NCBI GenBank assembly: GCA_948567375.1
Contig: OX419758.1
Location: 439,001-503,000 of the forward strand
Direction: 5' to 3'
Source: Lunularia cruciata
Taxonomy: Eukaryota; Streptophyta; Marchantiopsida; Lunulariales; Lunulariaceae
Length of the DNA: 64,000 nt
The notes beneath the pieces were generated by a model that saw only the letters and a list, made by a program, of their open reading frames with translations, did no database searches and was not told where the DNA came from. Position numbers and translations under genes: made by a program. Below, piece after piece: positions 44,239 to 57,289 of this stretch. The number at the start of each line of letters is the position of its first letter. Position 1 is the first letter of the stretch.

Positions 44239-44939
44239 TGTTTTTGTGTTCCATTTTAGTTAAAAAGACCACCATTGGAAAGAGGAGTAGATGTGCTACA
44301 ATTGAGAGTGGATTTTTGAGTGATTAATTCTTAAGATATGATCAATGAAAGCAAGTCCTAATTTATACCATGTGCACAATTTGGATGAATTCATGGGTTT
44401 CATTATAGCTTTTCATAATTTTTTAATTGTGTTGAAGATAAGAAAAAATCTAGTTTACAAGCAATGAAATTTGATGCAACAAACTCCATAGAAAATATTG
44501 AAATATTGTCATCAATTCCACCTTAAACCCTTCCATACACAATAATAAAGGAGGTTTAGGAAACTAGTGTATAAGTTCTTGACAATTGAGATTGCAAATA
44601 TGCACAACCACACATGATAGGTTTAGATATGAACTCCTACCTTTAGGAGATTGCAGGTTGTAGATTGTAGATAGGATTCCACAACTACCTATGATAGGTT
44701 TGGATATGACCTCCTAACTATAGATCCCATAGCTAAGCATCTAGTTTGTTCCCAAAAAGAGAAAAGCATAGTATAGTACCACGCCATTGAAGAAGGGTAG
44801 AACATGTTCTTCGGAGTAGGAATTTTTGTAAAGAAATAGCCTCTTTGCATACAACTGGATCATCACCTTTGGAAATTAGTTTTGTTTTATCCTTTTTGAA
44901 TATGATATTTTTTTCTAGTATGTTTTTTACCCAAGAAGT

Positions 44940-45075
44940 TAAATAATCAAAAGTAAAGAATTGCATTGTCACATTTTCCTTTGCAAATTCCTTTGCATTT
45001 GATAAATTTCTAACCTTATCCTTGTAAGAATGACATATTTCTTACTATTTTACTACTATCTGGTCAACATTATGT
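44940..45075 (+). repeat. Decayed LTR end of the ORF3 family
   Basis: The sequence ending ATGTTGTCA near 45075, with an upstream block like TCCTTGTAAGAATGACATATTTC, resembles the last 100 bp of LTR 32616-33372. Confidence 0.4.
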
Positions 45076-48000
45076 TGTCATAAATTTTCAAACTTTGAAT
45101 TTTGGGCCTTTGGATTTTGCACAAGTATCTTTAGAGCATAACTTCTTTGACTTAGCTCCCAATCTTCTTGAAGACAACAATAATTTTTGCCTACCCATAT
45201 TTCTTTGCTATAAAAAAATAAAAATGAAGGCATAACTCTCCACATACATACAAAACTCCCATACTTAAAATAGAAAGTAAAGGAAAGGAAACAAAATTAA
45301 GAAATTCCAAACATCCTCAATTCTAAAATCAAAGGAAAAAGGCTAGATCATAGTTTTGTGCTAGTATTGTAGGTCCTTGATTTCCCTTCTTTTGACTTTT
45401 GAAACCCATTACTTTACCTTGTTCTTGGAGATATCATACTCCTCAAAATTTATCAATCTTCCTTCATCATTTTATACTTCTTACTTTTTCCATTCAAGTA
45501 ATTTGGTATCTAGATGTACTCTTTTTAACTCCCAAATATTGGTAGTAAGCTTTATTTAGTCTTTGGTTATTGTGTAATATGTGGTTGGGATAGTGTGTTT
45601 GATTCAAAATTAAACATGAGTATTCTATATCTAATCTTTTGAGTAGTACATTCTTTCTATTGATTGCAACTTTAAAGATCATACCTCTTACAAGGTGAAT
45701 GCAATGAAATAGGCTATTTTAACAAAAGTGTAAAATAAGATTTATTTACCTATAGCCTATATAGCATAAGAATTGGAGTTTTTTCCACAAAAAGCCTACA
45801 ATTATTTAACTATGAACAAACTTTTCTAACATGACATTCTTAGTAAAAATCTTAAATATAAAAGTTACCCAAGGAAGCTAATACTCATTGTTGCAAGTAT
45901 GCTCTATTGATACATTTAGTTTCGTATTGTAAGTAGTTAAAATATATTATTTATATGGAGTTTAACCAAGCTTGTAAATTACACATAATTAACTAGAGTT
46001 ATTAGTTATTAGTGACACTATTTTAGAAGAGTCTAAAAGAGTGAGAATCACACCTTTGGATTCTATTGTATTGACTCAATATAGTTCTTAGATGTTTGGC
46101 TTTGAATATAAAATTGAAGAACTATTTTATCTAGAGCTTTTTAAAGTAAAATGTTCTATAATTTAAGGAGAGCCCATGTGAAGGAATCCTTTGACTTAAT
46201 TTTTGGATTACAATAAAATCATATGCTTATGGGATTATTTCCATGAGTACGGATATCCATATTGATTTTTATTTAGATGACTTTTTAACTAGTAGATGGG
46301 TTACTTTAGTAATTAGTAATATTTATGTGTAAATAGTTCACAAGTATATAACTATTAATGATGAGGTACTCATCATCCTTTCATTTGAAACTATATATTT
46401 CATTGAGATTTTTAGTGCATAGTAACTTGAGTGTTGGAGGCCTTGGAGTTGTAGCCTTGGAGGAGGGTGATAAAATTAGGCTCCTTGGCTTCATAATCCA
46501 TGGCATGCTTCCTTAACCGTCATCAAAGTGGTTAGTAAGGAAGTATATCTCTCATCTTGAGTGAGAGATAGGTTGGTTCATACTTTTAGTTCCATGTTGG
46601 GACCTTTCTATAAGGTAGGAAAGTTTTCTACTTATAATTCCTTATTAGCCAAAAGGATATCAGATCTCACTTGGAAAAAAAATAAGGGGATGAGAGGGGT
46701 GGTAAACATATGTTAGCAAACTTGGATCTATTTGTAAACCTTAATTCATTATGATATTTTTGAGGTAATATTGTAAATCTTGTGTACATAAGAGAACTTT
46801 GAGATAGTATGCATGGTGGACTAAATTTTTTTAAGAGACTATGATTTAGGAAAGATTTCAAGTTTGAGATATAGATTCAAGATAATCATATATGGAAAAA
46901 TAGTTTATCTTCTAAATTTGCTGCTTAGAATTGCAATGAGAGCTATTACATACACAATACTAGAAACTTTGGAAGTTGGTTGGGAAAATTGCTCAATAAA
47001 ACTACATGCTCTCTATTATATTATAAAGAGTATATCATTTCTTCAATTGGATGTAATTGCCTTGAAACTCTCCAAAAAAATTTAACGATAGATCTATAAC
47101 CATATAGCTGAATAATTGTAGATATAACATCCTCGTAAAGAAGGTTATGAGTTTTTAAGTCAATGGACCAAATCTAGGAATAAAAAAATAGGTGTGCTAA
47201 ACAAATAGGTGCTAAGCCAAATGATTCAATGAAAAGGTTTGAAGTCATTAACGGGAGGACTCCCTTGAGTGATGCTTATATGTGCAACTTCTCAAAGTAG
47301 TAGGAGTAACCATGAGGAAGCAATGATTAACATTGTGTAAATAGGTCTATTTTTGGAAGTTTTGAGTTCTCATGCATTGGAGAATGACCAAAAGTATGTT
47401 TGAATATTTAGGTTCATCTTTGGAGCATTGAGTGCCATCAAGATTAGAAGTTAAATTTATATTCTATTATGGATTATTATTTTAATTTATGTTTTTTTAT
47501 GCCTCCAAGAGGTTGAGGTGATAACCCTTGTTGATTTGAATAAAAGAGAGTTCAAAGTGGAATTTGAAGAGATGGTTCAAAGGATTAAAAATTCTTCTCT
47601 ACTTGGAGGAAAATTTTATTTAAGCACTTTTTATATGGATAGATGTGGAATGAGGCCAATTCATATCCATTGAGGTTTGGAAGACGAGATTGAAGGAAAT
47701 GAAAGGCTTACTTAACTTTGATTGCATATTGTGACTTCTTCCAATATCAAGAGAAAAGAGCTCTAAGACTAGGAAATTATGTGAGGTTTGTGGAGAAGAA
47801 GGATTTCCAAAATACCATTAGTGTAGAAGAGCACTAGTATTTTTGGAGATCTTTGTAAGAGATCTTGAAGATTCTTAGTACCTCCATGGAGAAACTACCT
47901 TCATCCTTTAATACTCAAGATAAATGATGGAGATAACTTCTTAGTTGATGGATAATCTATTCCCAAGGCTTTTATTAATATACCATCTATAATTTATTGT

Positions 48001-49450
48001 ATAGTAAAAATATTGGATATGGAGGTTACTACAATTAAGATAATAGCCATGCTCACTGAGAGTTTTTTGAGAGAGTTTGAAAGCACAAATTCTTAACAAG
48101 TTGTTGATGTATGAGAAACCTTCTTCCAAAGTAGAAGTAATCAAAACTGCAATCTATATAAAAGAAGGATGAGAGTGATTTGTGGTGAAGGAGGTTATGC
48201 ATCATACACAAGCCTACAAGTATGCAAGTGCTTTTGTAGTAATAGAGTGTCACAAGCTAATATTCCATATTGCTATTATTCATACGAAAAAAGTCCTTAG
48301 TCACCATGTTAAAATTAAACAAGTGATAATAAACTTTGAAATGTGATCTTTTCCTTTACATATATTAAGTTTTGAACTACATTGACTTGATTCTTAATGA
48401 AATATTGCAATTTGGTTGGTAGTTTATTGATACAAAATTATAAGTTTTATTTTTTACTACTACACTCACCATCACATCTCCCTAAATACACTAACCCAAA
48501 ATTAATTCATTGTTAATAGTATATTAGAAATTCAAATACCTCCATTAATAAAATTTCTCTCAAGGAAAAACACCAAATTTATATCCTCAATCTTCACCTT
48601 AATGGTCTTCAATTGGTGTTAAATTGTTGTCCTCACATGAGAATACTCTTTAGGTGATAATTGCATTTGGTAACTATTCTTATGCTATTTGCATCTGCAT
48701 CCAAATTTGGTATAATTTTTGGGCTAAGTGTCTTTATACCAGTCTTTGAACTTCTAGATTCATGCTATTTAGAATCAAAATTTCTTCTTAATATAAAGTT
48801 CAATCCCAAAATGACACTAAAAGAAAGTAAGTAATTCTTTCTAAACATATGAAAAACTCACTCATCAACTATAGACTCAATTGGGGCCTAGCCCCATTTT
48901 AACTCTTTTGTCTCTCCCTTGTATGGCTTGATGGGTCCTCCCATCCTTCATTTTCTCTATGCGGTCACATTTTTCTCATTAACTATACAAATTATGTAAC
49001 AAAAGAAATAATCAAAATTTCACAAAACCACATCGGGTGTTGTAGTATTGGAAGTAATTAGAAGAACATATGAAGACAATGTCTTTCAGAAAAATATATT
49101 ATTCTTAAAGAAATGTGCTTTTGTGGAAGTGTGGAATATGCATCTTGGAGAGGAAGATATTGATAATTGCCTTAAGAAGGAATCAATATGGTTATATTGA
49201 AATATCACTTTCATGATCTATATGTTTTTACTCTATTTGATTATGAGTTTATTTCTCTAGTGTCTTCACACACCTTCAACTCTTATGGGATTACTTTTTA
49301 TGTCAAAACTACCAAACTACATGGTGACATTTTCCTTTGTATCTATTCATTTGCTAATCATATCCTCATGAGATTGAACTATTCCTTATCAAACTACTAA
49401 CATTTTATTTTATATTGAGTTATTCTAATAAAAGTGCACTCTAGGATCCT
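45076..49450. other. AT-rich, repeat-derived DNA without recognisable genes
   Basis: Frames are short and show no motif I can support. A GTTGGAGGCCTTGGAG-type block near 46433 with imperfect repeats may be LTR debris, and 46864-47080 is open but unrecognised. I found no RNA gene. Confidence 0.4.
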
Positions 49451-50050
49451 ACCAAGGCTCCTAGAGATTAATAAAAATATATTCATTCTTTCAAAGATCT
49501 CTTGAGTGATTTCTTCTTTATGTAAGTGCTTTCTTGAATTTGGAAAGATCCAAATTGGCAAGAACCACAAAGGACATGAAATTAATCCATGAGTAATCTA
49601 TCACAAAAAGTTGATTGTTGCAAAGAGGTATAAACTCCTCATGCCAAAAGTTAAAGACCATCACTCCTCATGTCACTAAACAAAGCTTTAAGATTAAAAT
49701 CATCAAGTTAACAACTAGGGATGTATTCTTACACTACCCTAAGTACTTATTTGAAGTAGTTGGTGATACTTAAAAAACTAAGATCTCCACAATATACATG
49801 TAATAATGAGTTGAGTAATAATTATGTCAACTGCAAAGATAAAGTGCAGATGTTAAGGAGCTACAGTCTTAGTACCTTCATATGCTAGTAATAATTTTAG
49901 TAAAGACAAAGAAAGAGTGGTTGGCTTCTTGCTGAAACTATAATCAAGTTCTATATATTGATATATTAATAAAGAGGCTACATTGTCAAAAGAATATGAG
50001 GGAATGGGTATACAAGGTGGCTTGTATATCAAGCACTTCTTTCAAATCTC
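49451..50050 (+). pseudogene. Decayed gypsy integrase-region fragment
   Basis: 49690-49760 matches 34205-34290 (AAGATTAAAATCATCAAG..., then a TATTCTTAC.CTACC.TAAG stretch), which lies just before the integrase motif there. It shares the family of the 34261 fragment. It precedes ORF3 copy N7 in the same orientation. Confidence 0.4.
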
Positions 50051-50507
50051 AAGAACTATCATGCCATTTATGATAGCACATGTGTGTGGTACCCACATTT
50101 TTTTTGGCAATTTTTAGGATGAAAAGTGTATTTGTAGACCAAATTCAAGGAAAGATAGAAGAGGTTAGTGCATTTGGATTGAAATAAGGAGATCTAATTT
50201 GACTTAAGGAAGTTGGCATCATATCAGAAGGAGGAATACTTAGATCAGACTGGATGGACAAAAGATCCAAAGTGAGGTTACTTTGAATTGGAATAAAGAA
50301 CCTGATCTGAGGAAACCTTAACAAACTTGACTTGGGCTGTACCAACCAAGAAGATACACTTGACAAGAATAGTTACTTCATGTAAGGATATATTTGAAAG
50401 TGATAGGAGTAAGTCATGGATTATGCTTGAGTTTCAACTAAGGTTTGATTGAAGAATAACTAAGATTTAGTGGAGTATAAAATCAAGGCTTTGTTGAGTG
50501 GATCGCA

Positions 50508-52589
50508 ATGTTGAAGGATTATCCTATGCCTTTGAATAGTTGTCTTGATTGCATTAGAGTCACGGGATTTTTGTGTGAGAAGCCAAGAGAGAATGAACGC
50601 AAGATGCCATTCAAGGAAGGCAAACAAGTTCTGACCATCTCAATCCAAAACCCAATAATTAGATGCATTAATATGGTGGCCCAATTCAAAGTCTTGAGCA
50701 AACTTTGGACCACATTCTTGGCATGGAATTCGGATTTGAGTTCTCCAGGATTCATGCCAAAAATAATAGCCATCAATTGTGAGGATGGTCCTAAGGAAGA
50801 GGGGAAGAGAGAAAACCCAACTCAATGGATTGAGTCCAATTGGAGGTTAGTTATTGGAAGGGATGCAAAAGAGCCTATAGGGATCACCTTTGATTGGAAC
50901 TGTGGTCCTATGGAGGAAACCAAAGAGCTAAAGGAGACCTTCAATGAACCTTTCAAGAAGAATTGGTACAAGGTAGACACTTATGTAGACATGATGAGGT
51001 GAAGTATTGTAAAGGTAGTGATGAAGATCATGAATCCAAAGTGGAATACCTATATAACCAAGAAAAATTCACTTTTCTTCCACCTGATGTTTGTAAGAGA
51101 GAGTGTAAACTAGGCAAGGTGATTTTATTTTAAGACAAGGCAAATGGTAGGGCAATAGAGGATGGAAATTTTGCCTCATCAATGATAGCAATAGTAAACC
51201 TATCATCAAGGGTGGAGGGAGAGGAAGAAGCAAAGCCTAGTGATGAGAACTCTAAGGAGGAACTAACTTTGAAGAGTACATACTCATGGCATGTACAGCT
51301 TCGTCAAGCTGTACATGTGAAACCAAGTGAGCTTCTAGAAGAAGAGGAGAGCTTGGAAGTGTTAAGTTTGAAGGTGAGAAAATCTCAACTTTGGGTTGTG
51401 GCACAAGCAACAATTTTAAAGGATTAAGAAGAACTATACAATGATATATTTTAGAGTGTGAATTTCCTATCAAGTATGGTTTATCCTTTGTTGGTGTATT
51501 TGTCGGAGAGGATGTAAGAGGTAAAGAAGGAGCATCCCTAGGTAAAGAATGAGCTTTAGATGGTGAAAGAATTCAGAAAAGACATCCAATAGTTGAAGAT
51601 GCAATTTGCTCAAAGTCAAGATGAAGCTGAGGTTCTTTGGGTTGATGTTATAATCTAACAACAAAGCTTCAAAGACTTGTAGGAGAGCTTTGAGAAACAT
51701 GGTGGTTATTTAGAATGTCAAATAGAAGAGTTGAAGGAGCAAAAGGAAGCACTTGAGAAGTTGAAGGAGGAACTTGTTGATGCACAAACAGACTTAGTCC
51801 ATCAACAAAGGCAGACCCAACCGCAAGAAGAAGTGATGGCTAAACTAAGACAAGTCATGGTAGAAGAAGATTGAGCTTGGCAGAGGGACCTTGCCAGCAT
51901 AACACAAGAAGAACAATGATTGTATGATCTTGTTAAGTGGGCTGAAGCTCAAGTTGCTTAGGAGGAAGTAGAGAGGTGGAAGGTGGAGATGAAGGATGAT
52001 GAGGAACTCTTCCTCATCAACTTCGTATGAAGTTGGGGGAAGAGATGACTCAAGGGGCATCAATCTCATTGAAGAAGAGTTCAAGTTTGGTAACTGAAGT
52101 CACTATCTATTTGAAGGTGATGCTCAATATTGAGCTGAGGTGAAGCTACAGGAGGCCTACCTACACAAGCTCAAGTTATTGGTGCAAGAAACCCAAAGGA
52201 AGAAGGTGAAGGACATAAAATTGATCACTTTGTTAATCTGCCTTAGAGATAAAGTAGATAGGAAAATGACAAAGGTAGGAGATCATTTCTGCTTTAGGTT
52301 AGATTTAGTTGAGAAAAATGTAGATAATCTGATACTTACTTTGGGTGGAAGTAGAGTAATTTGACCCAAAGTAGTCAAGGTCGGAGGGTGAGTGATTTTG
52401 GAGGAGTTACCCAAGTCATGTGAGACAATTAGAGTAGCAAAGGAGAAGATAATTAGAACACCTATGACTTCAATCTTAATATGGACTGAAGATGTGCTAA
52501 TAGTAGATGATGAACCTGAAGTACAAAAGACACTTGTAGTGGACTCAAGTCAAGAAGCCAAAGTCAAAGTAGTACTTAGATGGGATTAG
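50508..52589 (+). pseudogene. ORF3 of copy N7
   Basis: The first 164 codons are open (50508-51002), with the conserved VAQFKVLSKLWTTFLAWN and QWIESNWRLVIGRDAKEP. Later parts survive in short pieces: acidic region (51182-51420), coiled coil (51700-51950), KLLVQETQRKKVKDIKLITLL (about 52160-52230) and the end at 52587-52589. The middle Trp/His-rich block is mostly deleted near 51180. Confidence 0.7.
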
Positions 52590-52609
52590 GATAGTAACAA
52601 TTCCATATA

Positions 52610-53372
52610 TGAAGTGGTGGAGTTAGAGATATGATGCTTCATATTTGGGGATTTGTAGGAAGTTTTCAAGTGGTTTAGATATTTCTTATAACTGCCACGT
52701 GGCCTGTCTATTTAAAGCAGCCATTTGCTGTGTTATGTATTTAGTATTGAGCAGAAGAAAGAGTAATGTGAAGTGTTCAACCAACACTCATTGTTTCACT
52801 TAATTTTGAGTATCAGTCTTATGTTTGCTCTTGTGAGTGTATGGAGAAGTTTGGATTTTAAGTGAGAGTTTGTTAGATTTTTGATTCTACAGCTTTGACT
52901 TTCATTGTGTGTGTTTGATCTTGAATAGAATGCATTCAAAGCAATGCTTGACACCTTTATAAGAATTGTAATATTGGTAGTATTTGTCATTTGTGTTTGT
53001 AGGTAGGAGACTGATGCAAAGTCATCTTGCACATTAGGAAGTTGTACATTTTATGGAGGAGTGGAATGCAATTCCAAGGTGAAGTCATGGTGAAGTAGCC
53101 TTTTTGTGTCAACTAAATTATCACAATTGGAGTGAATTTGGAGTGAAATTGAAGAAATGTGATTTTGAATGATATTAAATTGTAGTGTGGTTGTTGTTAA
53201 GCAATTGCTATTCTCTTTTGGGTGTTGTTTTTGCCCAAGAGATTAAAGATGTAATCAAAAGAACTATATTATTACCAATTAATTTTTATTTGACAATTCT
53301 TTACCAAAATCTCTATGGGAAAAAAATGATTACTCATCTTTTATTGCAAAAGTGATACTTATTGGGTTATCA
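52610..53372 (+). repeat. LTR of copy N7
   Basis: TGAAGTGGTGG to TTGGGTTATCA, 763 bp. Promoter box CTATTTAAAG at 52708-52717. A palindromic G-box, GCCACGTGGC, lies at 52693-52702, six bases before it. The other LTR copies in the window lack this G-box. Confidence 0.75.
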
Positions 53373-53399
53373 CATGATTTTTGGCACTGGTGTTGGGGA

Positions 53400-54510
53400 C
53401 ACTAACCTTTGGAGTGGAATAATACAAAGTGGATTTTTAGGCCAACTATTCCTTGAATATGAATTTTTGCATCAAGAGAACAAAAAGAAGAGAGTGCGCG
53501 TAGATGAAATCTGCAATGTAAAGAAGAAGAATGCAAGAAGAACCAACTCATTGTTGAACAACTAGAGAAGAAAGCATTGGACTTAAAACTCCTTCATGAT
53601 GTGCAAGATGCCTTGAGACAGCTCAAATAGCAAAAATGAGAAGTTGGGTGGAAAGACTTTTTTACACCACCTCATCCTAAATGAAAGAAGGATGCTAGTG
53701 GACAAACATATTTGTTGAGACATAGTACATTGACTTCCCCTAAAACTGCAAAGGGAGCCAGTTACTTGAAAGAGTTGATTCATGAGAAGACTATATGAAC
53801 CTTGACAAAAGAAGAGTGAAAATACATCTTACATAATATCCACTGATCAGTTTGGGAGGTTCTTGAAGAGCAATTTGATGATATTTACACTCTTTAACAA
53901 CTTTGGTTGAAGACAAAGTAGCTACTATTGAAGACCTATTGTTGCATTTGGTACCTTAGGAACCTTGGCCTAAACCCAAAGTACAATCCTAGAAGTGGAT
54001 AAGGGCAAGCAAGTTTGTTACCCCAATAGCCTATCAAACAACCAATAGACATGATGTTCCACCATATTACAAGTTAAGCATATCAAAAGTATAAGAGGAT
54101 GGAACAAGATGAAGACCCAAATGAATTCATTAAGGAGTTTGAGGTAATTTATTTTGCTAAAAAAGAACAAGACTCCCAAGATTGACTGTGAATTTTCCCA
54201 TGTTTGCTCTAGAAGGAAGCTTGGAGTAGGAATACCCATGTTATTTAGAATAAGTTTAAACTAGTCAATTGAGTGGAACTTTGGGATATCTTCTTGGAAT
54301 GGTTTTGAGAAGTGGATTACAATACAAGTGACTTCACCATCCTCAATGATTTGGATTAAGGCAAGAATGAGAAGTTGAGAGATTATTCCAAGTGATTTCT
54401 AGTGTTACTAAATTGAGTGGTTGGCTATTTGGATGCTCAAGCCATCACTTAGTTCTTAGGAGGCCTATCACCCAAATTTGGATCTTTGACAAAGAGGAAT
54501 GTAACCTCTA
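53400..54510 (+). pseudogene. Gag fragment of copy N7
   Basis: Broken frames follow the gag of copy N3: KLLHDVQDALRQL-type (near 53585-53625), DPNEFIKEFEVIYFAKKEQDSQD (about 54115-54183), EVDYNTSDF (about 54310) and GGLSPKFGSLTKRNVTS (about 54460-54510). It ends where the LTR of copy N8 begins. Confidence 0.7.
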
Positions 54511-56019
54511 TGACAACCCAACAAGTATCACTTTTGCAGTAATAAGTAAGTAAAGTTTGTTTCCACAGAGATACAATTCAAAGATGCTCAGATGCAAAGT
54601 AAAATGTAACAATGTAGTTCTTCTTGAGTTTTTCTTTAATCTCTCAAGTGGAAACCACACCTAGAAGAGAGTAACAAGCATTGATTCATAGTCTCATCAT
54701 AAATTAATAACACTCATAATCACAACTTCATCAAATCTTTCCAAACAATCTTGATTGTGATGATTCAAACTTTCTCAAAGAAGGCTAATTTTCTATGAAA
54801 CCACTTTGCCTCAAAAGTGTGCTCCACACCTCCATTAAAGTCACCACTTCCTTGATTAAAGCTACTTTGCATCAACTCCATGCTGTGCTCTTCAATGCAA
54901 AATACTACCAGCACTACAATTCCTCTCAGATCTATCAAGGCATTGCTTTGATTGCTATCCATTCAAGATCAAACACACATAATTAAATCAGAGTTGTGGA
55001 GCTCACTGAATTGTACTTTGAAATTCTCCAAACACTCACAAACACACACATAGGATTGATACTTGGAATTAATGACAAGCACTAAGTTATAGCACTTTGC
55101 TTTACTCAACTTAAAAAATATAAATACTAAACAACATAACACTATGAATGCTTCCTTTAAATAGGTTGAGCACATCAACAATTACTAACAAATATACTGT
55201 TTCCTAACAATCTCCAGATCTAAAATGGCAATCCACTCTTCATATTTGTCAATTCAAATCTCAAATTAATTATGATCTGATCTGATGTGTACCTCTTCAT
55301 CTTCTCTACCCAATTTACCTTCCTTTGCACCTTGTACTTTGGCTCTATCCCCTTCTATATCTTATTCTATTCCTATCACTTCTTCCATCTGAACCGCAAT
55401 CAAAATCATGGGTATTCTATCTACTTTCTCATCTTCCAACCTACTTACTCCTAGTCACTTAGATAACTCCTCCAAAGACAATTGAACTCCTACTTCTTAT
55501 ACTTCACCTTGGATTCCTACCTTCATGCTACTCCGAATCTGCTTGAGTTTAAGACAAACATTGTCTCCTACTTCTATCATCTTCCTATCTACTAGATCCC
55601 TTAGGCAAATCAGCAAATTACTCAGATCCATATCCTTTGCCTTTTTCCTTCTTGTCTCCTACACTAAAAGCTTCAACTCATATAAGCATACTTCTTCTAC
55701 TTTCACTTTGGCTTTGGTTTTTCACATCATGCTGAGCTTTTGTACTACTCCTCCTACTTGCTCCAATGTATGATCTTGAGCTCTCTTCCCAATGCATCTT
55801 AATGCATCTTTGAACTCGGCTTTCAATGCTTCTTTCTCCTCCATGTATCAAGCAAGTTGGGCCTCTCCATTAATGACAAGTCCTTGCAATCTCTCTTCTT
55901 CTCTATTCCTCCTTACTAACTTTCATTTCCAGGCTTCATCTTTTTGTGTTGCCATCAACTTCAAACTCTCCAACTCCTGCTCCATTTTGGCGATGATTGA
56001 TTTCATATGTATAACCTCT
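54511..56019 (-). mobile_element. Copy N8, inner part: 3' LTR and ORF3 C-terminal part
   Basis: LTR 54511-55242 (732 bp, plus-strand TGACAACCCAACAAG to CACTCTTCA), inserted in the gag of copy N7. ORF3 C-terminal remains at 55260-56019 include the LLV.ET..KK.KD.DL block (minus, about 55590-55680) and coiled coil. The chromovirus interrupts it at 56020. The N-terminal half lies at 62399-64000. Confidence 0.75.
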
Positions 56020-56705
56020 TGTAATACCAATAGCTAGACATATGATCTAGAGGTGAAATTTGGTTTGGTAACATCAAGAAATATTTTATACATGATGGAC
56101 TAAATAGATCAGATAGAGGTATCACCAAAAGAGTACTTCTACAAATAGGGTAGAAACCAAAACAAACTTGAAAACCTTAGAACCTATAGTTAAACATATG
56201 ATCTAAAGGTGAAATTTGGTTTGGTAGCATCTAGAGGGATGTTATACATGATGGACTAAATAGATCAGAAAGAGGTATCACTAAAAGGGTACTTCTACGA
56301 ATAGGGCAGAAACAAAAATTGCATGAAATCTTTAGAGGCAATATTTAGGGCCTAAACGGATGAAGTAGGCCTCAAAAATGTGCAGATCCCCCTCCTAAGA
56401 AAGAAAAGGTTGGCCTTCCTTCCTTCCTTCCTACAAGAAGTCCATAAAGACTCTTGTTGGTCAACATTGGTTTGACCAACTAGATAAGACTAGATCCAAC
56501 ATGTCACCCACACATACACCTAATCTGAGGCTGGAAATCAATGACATGACACAAATCCATGAATTTGATCCAAGGGTTATGCTTTTGTTGAGTGTCTTTA
56601 CTTTGCTATATAATAAAGCCAAGGTGCTCCTTTGGGGCATCGGAGTTTGAGTGTGGGACTTGTGTTTTCTTTTTTGTGTTTCTCTACTATCCTTGGAACA
56701 TTACA
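56020..56705 (+). repeat. 5' LTR of the chromovirus
   Basis: TGTAATACCAATAGC to GGAACATTACA, 686 bp. A unit of about 157 bp is tandemly duplicated in its first half (starts near 56032 and 56189). TATATAAT at 56607-56614 is the promoter box. The five bases before it, CCTCT, could be the target duplication. Confidence 0.8.
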
Positions 56706-56706
56706 A

Positions 56707-56716
56707 TGGTATCAGA
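56707..56716 (+). other. Primer-binding site of the chromovirus, tRNA-iMet type
   Basis: TGGTATCAGA, one base after the LTR end. Confidence 0.85.
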
Positions 56717-57289
56717 AAAAGTGTTTCAATCCAAGGGAGTGGATCACTACTCTTGGAAGAACATGAGCTACTAAGACTAAGTAATTTTGGGAAGAAAAGA
56801 AACCACACAGTAATTGAAGGTTAGGAATTTTTTTAAGAGAGGATGGGATAGAGGCTCCTGGAGGACAATTTCTTGCACCTTGTTTTCATTTCACATTTCA
56901 TATCAAGGTCATGTAATCTAGTGAGAACAAGTGAGAGTATATCATGTTTACCATTTTGGAGCAGAGTTCATAGACATAGTGATGAATTCACCAAACACAA
57001 TGATTCTTCTTATAGTAATTTATGATAGAGAGTGGGATTTGACAATCTACATTTTTTATGATGATCTGAATGTCCAAATCCTCTCCCTTTCAATACTTAA
57101 GCAGAAATTCATTACATAATTAGACCAAAAGTGATGTTTAGGAATTTCATAGTTAAGAATTTTGGTGAGGAATATTATCAGCAAGTGATAGCTTCTAAAG
57201 TCCAAATGGTAGTTCCAATGGTTTGTGCACCTTCCCAAGTGATCATATCAACTCTCTATTAAATTAGGAAGTAGTGATTGAGCATTTGC

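Larger units (their letters stand above)
50090..54510 (+). mobile_element. Copy N7: leader, ORF3, LTR, primer site and gag, in tandem arrangement
   Basis: Starts GGTACCCACATTTTTTTT. The ORF3 frame begins at 50508 (ATG-Pro-Leu at 50526) and is decayed after 51002. The LTR is 52610-53372. A primer site, TGGCACTGGTGTTGGGGA (53382-53399), is a degraded tRNA-Asp match. Gag follows from 53400 and is cut at 54511, in the codons after RNVTS, by the LTR of copy N8. This repeats the head-to-tail layout of copy N3. Confidence 0.75.

Noticed and set aside
46864-47085. 73-codon frame considered as a copia integrase piece
   Set aside because: No catalytic or zinc-binding motif could be aligned. Kept as unrecognised DNA.
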